Origin: Rodentolepis nana
Taxonomy: Eukaryota > Platyhelminthes > Cestoda > Cyclophyllidea > Hymenolepididae
Length of the DNA stretch: 15,649 bases
NCBI GenBank assembly: GCA_900617975.1
Contig: UZAE01013949.1
Span: 2,163-17,811 of the forward strand
Direction: 5' to 3'
Shown: in pieces, positions 1-10,300 of the stretch
How the letters are laid out: each line of letters starts with the position of its first letter
Position numbering within the stretch: position 1 is the stretch's first letter
Program-made: the position numbers and the translations under genes
Notes under the pieces: model-generated
What the model saw: the letters and a program-made list of their open reading frames with translations, nothing else
Database searches by the model: none
What the model was told of the DNA's origin: nothing

Positions 1-818
1 CACAACTACGATATAAAATAAAATATAAAACAATTTTAAAGATATACGACACCGTTCAAATTCACTTCTTTGGGAGTAAAGTGGAAAAAATATACAATTT
101 GTAATGGATGATCAACATGCGAGTCTACCAAACTCGGATTTTCAGGATCGATGTTCACTGATGCACATTAACTGAAGAGATTAACATAGCGTATATAATA
201 AGAAGAGTGCATTAACTGGAGTTGTCAGAATGCCATTTTCCTGAGGGAAAGGATGAACTTTAATATGCATGCATGGAAGCAAACTATCTCCATTTCAACT
301 CTTAAATTGACACATCTTTTCATCTAGTTGGTAGTAGAAAAGCGTTACACACAAAAGGATGATAAATGGCATTACCAGAGGAGTCGCAACCACCTCATGG
401 TGCCTGACGCCCCGGACGCATAGGGCAGGAATATATTAAAGCACATTTCATGTGAATGCAACGCCTTAATTATAGTGTAAACCAGACACAAATTGCAAAT
501 ATAACACGATGGTGGCATTTAGAGTTTTCTTAGCGAGCGCATAAATCTTAATTGAAGATTCGAAAGAAAAGTGGGCTCTAACACCATATTGAAAGTAAAA
601 AGTGTAGGCTTATGTGGTGCAAACTTATGGGACCTGCGCACTTTAGAAACAAGTTCAAACAGATGAAAGATAACGCCAGAAAGTTCGAGAAAATCTACGT
701 ACCCTTTCAAAGTATGGTTAAGATAAATGAAATTTGTTGAAGTGTGCTAAATTGAGTGCGCTGAATGCTTTCGACAATCGCTATGTTGCCATTATGCACT
801 ATTATACAATCACTACTG
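1..818. other. Intergenic DNA, nothing recognised
   Basis: AT-rich sequence downstream of the LPCAT gene and left of the MITE. Only short frames interrupted by stops are present, with no family motif and no convincing exon flanked by splice sites. A possible variant poly(A) signal (ATTAAA) for the minus-strand gene lies at 259-264, but it is about 1 kb beyond the stop codon, so I do not assign it. Confidence 0.5.
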
Positions 819-823
819 TTTAA

Positions 824-1051
824 CCCTTTAACACACTGCAGGACCGTGCGATCCTCTTTCAAAATAAGCTCTATTGGTACTAGACTCGTAACAGAAGGCG
901 CTGTTGTCGTTTGAAACATGTTCAATACGTTCCTGTAGCCTTCGCCTGATACACCGCCCAAACTCATCACGTCGGTGGCATCAGTCTGATGTAAGACACG
1001 CATGAGAGCGGTTGGGTGTATTTTTCAATAAATAATTCGGGAGTTAAAGGG
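824..1051. mobile_element. piggyBac-like MITE with TTAA target-site duplication
   Basis: A 228 bp non-autonomous element. The left end is CCCTTTAAC (824-832) and the right end is its exact inverse, GTTAAAGGG (1043-1051). Each end abuts TTAA (820-823 and 1052-1055), so with the flanks the inverted match is 14 bp (819-832 against 1043-1056). TTAA duplication and termini beginning CCC are the hallmark of the piggyBac superfamily. The element is too short to encode a transposase. The 98-codon minus frame at 707-1003 crosses its left boundary and is probably incidental. It lies about 215 bp beyond the LPCAT stop codon. Termini and TTAA are read directly; the family assignment is inference. Confidence 0.8.
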
Positions 1052-1266
1052 TTAAATATGAAAGTCATTTACAATTCTCAATTCACACGGGACCTCCTTT
1101 CTATCGGCCTCCCGCACACAGGAACTTAACGTTCGAATAGATTAGAAGAAAATATATCAAATATTGAATCGATGAAGGGAGCAGAATTGAAAGAAAATAT
1201 CGTAATAAGATGATCGACAATAAATGGCTAAATGGAAAATACTATGGTGGATGTACAAATGTGCAA

Positions 1267-1397
1267 CTAAGTCAGAATTGTTTTCAAGCACGGATTCCCT
1301 CTAAACCCCACCTTAACTTTATTAATTACTAAGTCTTTTGTGACAGAAAAGATGTTCTCTACTTCACATGAGAACATACTAAGAAGATAAGTTTTAA
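1267..1397 (-). CDS. LPCAT: LPCAT exon 12 and stop codon
   Basis: Follows a 33-nt intron (1398-1430; GTAAGT...CCTCCTAG). It reads I-KTYLLSMFSCEVENIFSV and onward to CLKTILT and a TAG stop. MFSCEVENIF loosely matches the family tail FALKHPEYAKIF. A further splice near 1309 (AAG|GTGGGG) cannot be ruled out, so the exact C-terminus is uncertain. Confidence 0.6.
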
Positions 1398-4300
1398 CTA
1401 GGAGGTAAATGAAACTACATTCCAACTTACTAGGTGTAATTGTTTCTGAATAACCGATGCCCTTCTTTGCATTGTTCGGAAGCAAAGAAGTGGCATCTTC
1501 AGTTGAAAGATGATACGCAGCCGTGAGAATACGAACAGCATCAGCCGATGATATCACTCGGGAGGTAAACATCTCAGTAGCACAATCACCCAAGTTAGCA
1601 GCACTACCTTCGCCTATCGGTACCTCTTCAAAAGCCTATCCATATAGAGAAGAGAGTGGTTAGTGAGCATTCTAGCCACAGAGGCAGTTTCAATAGCATC
1701 AGCGTGTTCTAACCATCTGAAACAGCAGCATTTAATCACCTTGGAAAAATTAGCATAGGTAATAGTAAAAGAAGCATATCTATTAAAACCACAGCATTCA
1801 CATTTAAGCTTAAAAGCAACGACTATCCGCTTACCAGAAAAAATAACTTAAAGACGCTGCATAAACAAGGCATAAATTTGACAGTTAGGCGAGTGTAAGA
1901 TCAATGCCAACCCAAGCTTTAAATAAAGAACAAATTGAAGATTTTGCTTCCAAAAATACAATTAAATTTGCTATAGGATCGTTTTTTAAATGGAACAGGT
2001 TCAAGTACTCGACACAGCAATAGAAACGAGTAAGTCCAAAAATACTGGGAAATTTACCAAGGCCAAACCCGCAGTTTACCTTTGTCTCGGGATAAACCAT
2101 TCCCTCAGGCTTTGCCTCCCAAACCGCCCCCACCCCCCCCCTTCCTTTTCCATATTCTAGCTCACGCCACTGTCAACGCTTTGACAGTAATATTTAAGCT
2201 AAAAAATTCCCAGTGTGACAATATTTTAAAATTGTAAAAATGGGCTTGAAATACACAAGTTCTTACCATATTATGCTGGTTGCTAAACCGAATATTTGAT
2301 AAGAAATAATATTACCCCCAAAAATGACGTAGTATCTACATTTAAATCACATGATCGTGGGCTCAGGTAGTGCATCCGATCTCCTAATTAAATACATACC
2401 AACACTACAAATAGCATGGAGCGTCCTATTAAAGAAGATTTGAAACAACTCTTAGATAATAGCTAATCCACTGGAAGCATGCACAAAACGAGGAACCAAT
2501 CACCCAATAACCAGAAAGAGTATCTAGCCTCAACAACTATTCTCACGCAGTCAATCTTCAAGAGAAGATACGACCAAATGGATAGCAGGAACAGTGGTCC
2601 GTGAATAAGCTCATGAGATTCATACCAAAGGTGTTTGAAAATATTGATACAATAATAAAAATAACGCGTACCTGGAATGCCAGTTGCATAGCAACAGAGG
2701 GTGAGGAAGAGAACATGAGGAAACTCAGCTGAGTCACCAAGATCCTGATATCCGGTTGATCATTTGGTAACTGATAATGAAAGAAACTGTCCCATTAATT
2801 AAAGATCAAACGTCTGTACAGGAAACGCATCTTATTTGATTACCGATAAGCTAAACTTATGATCATAGTTTATCACAATGAGCATGTTTGAATTTTTCCG
2901 TAGGTATGCTGGATTTAAGAACATGCGTAGACACAAATATGTAAGAATATCGCCAGCTGACGTATATCAACTCTTCGTTAAAAGACGTGGTACTGTATAA
3001 GCAGTAATCATTGTGGTGAAAATGTGCTCGAAAGAAGCTGGTGGAAGAAAAAAATTTATAATAGGCACAAGGGGTGTGCGATAGACTTACCTCCACGTGG
3101 TGCACTCTGGGCAACGTATACTCATACGGCAAAAAAGTCTATTAATCGACAGTCGACTTCTGATTTCAAACTACCATCACCCCACTGTATGTCATATTCC
3201 ACCACTTTCACAGAACTCACCTTACCTTTTTCTCTATCTTTGTGTCTGTCTACCTCTTTTACATCTATGAATCGCTCTTCTGTTCCTCACCCCTCGACTT
3301 TCTGTTACTTTGATGAACCTTCCCTCTGTGAAGCACGAGGTCAGCTAAAGACCTAATGGTAACAACCAAAACGCCTACCATTTGAAATAAATAAATATAA
3401 TAGGCACACAGTTAACCTATAATGAGTCTTACATGACCTGTTAATGGAGTTTCCTTTAGAGCAGAAATAGAAAGTCTCGATAAGAAGTTAGCCTTCTCAA
3501 GCGGTACCACGATTGCGGTGGTTGAGACAGTTAAAGCCTCAATACTTTACTATAACTTGTGAAAAATTGACGCTCCAATGGCGTGGAACTCAATTTCATG
3601 AGAAATGCAAATAACTAGCCCCTTTAAAGCACTTCTAACTCATAAAAAATGAGAGCAGATGATTAAATGGAAAAAAAGTCGATGCATGCCAAACTGCGTA
3701 AACGCCGAAAAACATGGGTCAAGATTACGAGATGAGTGAGCAAATTTCGTAAATGGTCTATATGCCCTGACATGTAGAATGCAGATATACTTCTTAACCT
3801 CTCAACTATTAGTCTAGACATGAGGAATGATCAGTTAATGCCAGCGTTATGGCGGTATGGAAAGGCACACCAAGCACTCACTCGAAGACTAATTCTGGAG
3901 GCACTGTACTTCTATCAGTAACGAAATTAAATGGGTCTCAGGTGAGTATGGTCGTGTTAATATTACAATCATGACCAAATGAATTTATACCTTGGGTAGT
4001 GTATCCACAACTTTCTTCAGTACAGCTACCTTTGTCAGCAGTACATCCCTGGAGATTTCATCACCCGGATAAAGAAATATTTGAGCCAGTTTTGAGGGTT
4101 TTAGTGGTTCGCAATTTGTTGCGCTATACCATTCACGAGCAGCAGTTGCCATAGCGAGAATTCTATCGGATACGTGAGATATATTGCTGGAAGAGAAGTG
4201 GCCCTCGGAACGTTGTTCCCTGAAACTGGAAAGACAACGAAAATGGAGGGGGGGGGGGGGGTTACTAGTTCCGAATTGGTAAGATAAACTTCCGTGCATA

Positions 4301-7300
4301 AAATTGTTAAATAGGTAAGAAAATCGCATTGTTTATCTGTGTAGTGACTCAGTATTAGCTTGAAATTGATAGCGAAGATTAATGAGGGTTTGTTAAAACC
4401 TTAACTAGCCTTCAGAGCAGGTACAAAAATTAGTCATTGCAGCCACAACGATTGAGCAGCGATTTCGTCCGAAAACCAGATATCTAATGCGTCGCAAAGT
4501 AGCTACTTCAAAAGAGACAAAAGTATGAAGGATATCTTCTCTCTATCTCTATCCCTCCCTCCCTCTCTTCTAGCGCTTGGAGAGGTTCAAATGAAATCAT
4601 ACGACATTCAGCAGCTTACAGTTTTAACAAAGCACAGACGATAAAAAAGGGGAGTTAACCGGTTTGGAGTTCTTTTAGATGTGAGCAATAAAGGTCATCC
4701 GCTGACAATTGGAAAAAATCAGTGAAGAGAGGACACAACCTTGATCGGAAATGAAGGCTAGTTGATTTAAATTTTGATTACTTGTTCATTAAATACTTGA
4801 TGTTTGTAAAAAAACTGTAAAGCTTCTAAAACCCAGCAACATCTACGATTGCCTCAAATCCTTCAAATAAACCAAACGTATCTTCCTATTTATAGCCATA
4901 AACTGTACAATTGAGAGATTGGAAATGAACCAGGCTGGCCAATCAATGGGAATTTAATTGCCAGCAGCACGCAGTTCAAGATGGGCTTACAGCTGAACTT
5001 CAGACGGAGACAGTCACGATGGCAAGATCGACACTAAGAAAGAGACTTTAAGATTTGCAGCTGTGTTTTGAAATCACAATGACAACCTTTTGAAAGTAAT
5101 TCATAAACAAGAAGCCAAAATCAACACAGATTGCATTCCATACTTACAGGTACTTTGTGAGTCTTCCATATTCGTTGATATGAAAAGCCATTGGAATATT
5201 GAATTGAATGGCTTTTCGTATGCGATGACAGTCATCGAAACTAAGCTCTGTGGTTGGAAGATTCGCTGCCCTAAGGAATAATAACACAGTCAAAATGGCC
5301 TTTACTTAGGAAAATAATATTGAAAAGAGTAGGCACTCTAAAAGGTATAGGAACCTATTTTAAAAATTGTAGTGAGCACTGGCGAAGACAGTCATTTTGT
5401 ATACGTTAGTTACCCTAACATAAAAAGTATGAATATCTGGATTCGAAAGTAAGAAAACGTAAATACACAATTGAATAGCTAATAAACAATGAAGGTTTGC
5501 GATAAGCGACCCATTAATAACAAGCAAAACACTGAATAAACCAATGGATTTTATTTTTAACTCTAACCAAAAATAAATTGCTTTGTTGATCAAAGTGTAT
5601 TGAATAAACCACCAAGAGAATTCTCGAGAGATGAGGGTACGAGATAGTTTTTGGGGGAAAAATGAGATCGATAAGCGCTAATAGATATGAAATAGAGGAG
5701 TTTGAATCAAAGGAAAATTGGCATAGGGAATAATTTTGAAAAAAGCTAAGTTATCCTCCAGCTGTCACAGTTAGTAATGACGCACATAACTAGTAGTATG
5801 CGCATTCAAGGAGTGAAGACTCAACAAACAAACAAGTATCCGTTGGGTGTACTCAACTTCGACGGGGTCCGTAAAACTAACGGTAATGAGGTTTGGATTA
5901 TTGACGCGGTCTAAGATAATTACGTTCCAATGCAGTGGCCAAGCAAAGGAGACGAGTTGATACGTGCTAAGTTGTGTATCGAAATTCACTCTGAACAGTT
6001 CCAGCACTTGATGCGAACTATTGATTGCTCAGTATATTAAGAGAAATAATCTGCAACCAGTACTTTAAATAAAACTATGAAATTAATTTACCTCTCTGTA
6101 CTCAGACGAGACCACTTACCTCGGGATACCAAGAAGTTATCAATGATCAAAGTTAATTTGACAGCTAGGCTGAAATGTTTGGATACTCGTTTTGGCTATA
6201 AATTTTCATTCAAAAAAAGAGGGGACAATCACGCCTCAACAGTCATCCGAATTAGAATTAATTGTGAAATAAGCGAGAACGAAAACACAAAGTGAAGCTA
6301 ACTTGAATTAAGCTAGAAGTCTCCTAAGAGGAGAGTCAAGTAGAACGGCGAGCGTAGAAGTGAAAGAGGGAGGAGGGGGGGGGGGGGGGGGGGGAGAGGA
6401 ATTGGAAGTTGGAGAAAGGAAGTTAACATCAGGACAGAGGGATTGAGGAGGTAATCGTGATCGAGGCAAAATCATGTGACACTAAATGAATTTTACTGCT
6501 TTGCATCGTTCGCTGGTCCGATGAGCGACCAATAAAAAATTATAAACTGGAAACCGGGGCAGAGTCGGTGTTTGGTCGTTGAAGGACTAAAAATGATCCA
6601 CAACAGTCTTCAAAGGCTCTCACAATTCTCACGTCTCTACCTTAGAGGCAAAAAAGGTCAAGCCTTAAAGCACTCAATAACCAAAATCAAAAAAAACATA
6701 ATCGAAGCCCTGACAACAAATGTGATGTTACAGCTCAAATCTCTCCGATTCCATGTCATACATTTTGATACGAAACATAACTAATCCACTTGATGAAAAT
6801 AAACCATAAACCTTGCGGTATTTTGAAGTTTAGCTGAGTATACTATTCCATGTCATTACTTTTGCAAAAACCAGAACAGCAATTAAAAATGACGCTATTG
6901 AAAACTACTCACAGGCAGAAATACTTCTTTAAGAGGCTAAGTCAATCGTACTTAATGACACAATTTTGTATTAAAAGGGTCAATGAGGAAGCGAAAATTC
7001 ATTTCTTACTTAAACGTAACGCCACGAAGAAAATGAATGTAAATGCAGTTTAGAAACACTTGAAACATAATAGTTAGTTGGCCGAGGGGGAGGGGGGGGG
7101 GAGAGAGAAGTATTTTGAAACACTTATTTTGAGGAGTAGGATATGAGACATACGCATTAACCGAGATTTTGCCCCAACACCTCAAAGAGATCAATCACAG
7201 AATGCCAATCACGACCATTATGTGATCCCGGAATAAATATTCTAGTGGAAATTGAGTAGAAATGGCATAAAATCTGCAAGATGCTAGAAGGGCGGAAATA

Positions 7301-10300
7301 GGTACGAAGAAGAAGCAAAAAGATTACACTAAATGAGAGGAAGAGATCGCATTGGCAAAAGGCCCATTGGCTTCGCCTGCTTTCTAAAGGAGACAATGCA
7401 TGAAAATTGGACGAGAACGCTATAACACCTATAGCAAATCAATTAAAAATTTATTCATTATATAGGAGGGTGACTTCTAAGACATCGGCTGTGGACAAAC
7501 GTAGCATATCCCAGCGTTAAAAGCGTACTTTCTCTTCCAAATGGCATATCATGAGGAACAAAATCTTCAAATTGAGTAATAAGTAAACTCTGATGCCCAT
7601 TTGGTATAACCTATAAATGAATGAACTCACTTTGCCATTACGGCTCGAACATTTTTTGCGTAGAGTTGGGGATCATCTTTTTCCGCTTCACTGGGGATAT
7701 ATACCGGGAGAAACTAACAGAAATGTAAAAGAAATTATTTGGTGAACAATTAATGGGAGTCAGAGATATCAAAGTTAACATTCAAATTAACAAAATAATA
7801 CAGATGTCCCTCCTCATTTTCGTGCCGTCTACTCTACTTGTGGTAAACCTCTTGCCCTCAGAAAGATTTCTTACAGCACCAATTCATCTCAAAGCACGTT
7901 GGCACTGTGAGTTGGGAGTAAGCCAAACACATGTCAGTACGCCTATAGACATAGAGACAGTGGGCAAGGCGACGCACAGTCACCCCCAGTGGGGTCATTG
8001 TGGAAAGATGGCCAACTACTTTCAATTGTATACCATATTACATACCTCGATTAGCCACTATTACGTGCTTTCAACGTATATGCCCTTAAGTGACCATTGC
8101 AAAAATAACAACTGCAAACAATTAACCAAGTCACACTGTTGCATTCAGACCAGGTACTTTAAGTCAAGTATCTATCAATGCCATAGGCAAACCTTATTGT
8201 TTGATGAATATCAAATCCAAGGCATTAGCAATTTTAGCCGCTAATAAAGATGAAGAAACTAAACTAATTTGTTTCAAACACACACACACCCCGAAATTAT
8301 AGCTGTAAAGTATGATTGCAATAATTATGACTAGTATTCACTTCAATTTCCAGAGTCGTATAAGGTTGCAAAGCCGTAAGAAAGAGAAGTTCGAGCCTAT
8401 AACATGAACAATAGCAAAATTTAATAAAGACAATCACAGTGGATAAAGTGAATAGAGGAATTGATAAACGTACACTCCAGGTCCGTCCCACGTCCATGTA
8501 ATGCTGTCCTAGAGGATAAACCAAAATAAATTAAAACATAATCAAAAAGAACAGTACTAAACAGGATGCTAACACATTACTATCAAATTCAATTATTTGA
8601 AGAGAAATAATAAAATTGAGTAATGCTTAAAAGACCAACCGGAAGACCTTGACGACCATCGTTTCAATGGACAGTGCAAGATCATTGGTTTCCATTCCAC
8701 AAATATCAACTTACATTTTGCAGAATTTACCAAGCTAACTTATCGTGCGTCATGGATCAGGAAGGACATGATTATACGATTAAACTTCGTAGTATTAAAG
8801 GAGAGTCGTAATATGACACTAGATAAAATTAGTACTATTGTGCATCGAATAACTTGAGGTAAAAAATGCACAAAGTACACTCGAAAATCCCCCCCCCCAC
8901 ACCCCCACTCCCACCCCTATTAATGAGCTATCTGTTGAAACTATGTGAAACACAATTCCTACACCATTTGTACGTCAGGGTGAACGCATTCAAAACCTTT
9001 CCTTACGACTTCAAGATGAGATTTAACCAACCTAGAGTTTACGAAAAATAGATTTGTTCTCAAAACCCAGTTAGTATTAACAGATATCACAATCTTTTCG
9101 ACAAAGAAAGCAGAGAAGTAATGCCCACTTGACAATAATAATCACAGCAAGCATTCCAAAAGCCAATAAATCAAGAACCAAAGCGTAAAAACGTTGAAAA
9201 ATGTGTTAAATAGGCACGGATATTTTACCGTCCATTTAAAACGTACACAATAAAAAGGCGAAAGAATAAAAGAGGATTCGTCGAATCGCTGAATATTCCT
9301 CTTAAATAATCAGTTGACCATAGGGATCACTATATTCTTTAGAAAAAATAGCTCTGCAAACGCACTATGAAAAATATTAATAATTGACTTAAGAATAGAG
9401 ACACTACATTGGGTAAACCGAGTGCGACTTTTAAAAAACCCTATTAAAGGAGAATGCTGAAATGGAAATTTGCAGATATCACCTATAGGGGGAAGAGGCA
9501 GCTTTGCATATTAACATCCACGTAACTTTTCTATCTTTGGTCAACAAACTCAGTGCAAACGTAAGAACCAGAATAGATTAGCAAGAAATAGAATACCGTC
9601 AACAAGATAATAAGGTTATACACTGGAAGTTGGATCAAAATGAGAGATTCGAAATTATCTACACCACCAAACAATTTTAATGAAAAAGCACAATATTTTG
9701 AGAAAATTGAACATAATATTGGCATGCCTAAAAACGGTAGATTTTCTATATGCAAACATTTGCCCTGTAGGGTGTAAATAAAGAGGAAGGAGGGGGAAGG
9801 GGGCAATAGCTCTTTCATCAGAATACCGAAATAGCAATACCAGATTGGAGAGTAACAAGAATGCTAATCAAGAAAATGAGCTACTAAATACCACCTAAGG
9901 TAGGAGATTTTCGTTAGTTAAAAGCGCACAAACGCAAACATTGGAAAGGATAAACGTATGGAATAGTCTCGTCACATATGACAAACAACTGAGGAAACCA
10001 AGAACATGGAAGCGCTTAAAAAAACACTTTAAATTCAAAAACTCACTATGCCATAACCCCAACGTAAAATTACCGGCTGAACAGGACATCCAACTGTGAA
10101 TGCGCCTACAGAACAGTAAAACAAATTTTTCATTTCCATAATTCAATCTCATAAAAGACATCTAGTTTACCTTGCTTATAGTTTATCAGGCACGACCGAT
10201 TTGTACAGGTGCCTTCAGGGAAGATCAAGATTTGGGGCCATTCCCCAATGGCCTGTGTTCGCCTTTTAATTTCTGCCAGAGTATTTTGTCTAGAAGATGG

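Larger units (their letters stand above)
2745..3990 (-). other. LPCAT intron 8, hosts the SINE-like insertion
   Basis: A 1,246-nt intron that contains the complete SINE-like element at 3070-3395 in antisense orientation to the gene. The remainder is AT-rich with no recognised feature. Confidence 0.65.
5248..7161 (-). other. LPCAT intron 6 (if exon 6A is used)
   Basis: A 1,914-nt stretch. It holds exon 6 candidate B (6120-6169), the 20-G tract at 6375-6394, a 10-G tract at 7092-7101, and a 78-codon minus frame at 5771-6007 that matches no family and whose phases do not fit the gene. Confidence 0.5.

Noticed and set aside
707..1003. 98-codon minus frame
   Set aside because: It crosses the left boundary of the MITE, has no family motif and reads out of the element into unrelated DNA.
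2274..2289. 16-nt exon between a GGTTTAG acceptor and a GTAAGA donor in intron 10
   Set aside because: In the phase required by exon 10 it contains a stop, and exon 10 already joins exon 11 as in the family.
3024..3356. Plus-strand 110-codon frame
   Set aside because: It starts in unique DNA and runs into the SINE-like copy. The other copy does not preserve the same protein.
3071..3395. Hammerhead ribozyme as in some flatworm SINEs
   Set aside because: The CUGAUGA core with a matching GAAA is not present in either copy. Only a weak resemblance (TTTGATGAACC) is seen.
5090..5281. 63-codon plus frame
   Set aside because: It overlaps LPCAT exon 7 on the opposite strand, and the minus reading has family similarity.
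5771..6007. 78-codon minus frame as an LPCAT exon
   Set aside because: Entry and exit phases do not fit exons 5-7, it ends in a stop without a good donor, and it resembles no part of the family.
7320..7383. Exon after CTCCTTTAG following LPCAT exon 5, ending at a stop
   Set aside because: In the correct phase it gives a short tail without similarity and would exclude the clearly homologous downstream exons.
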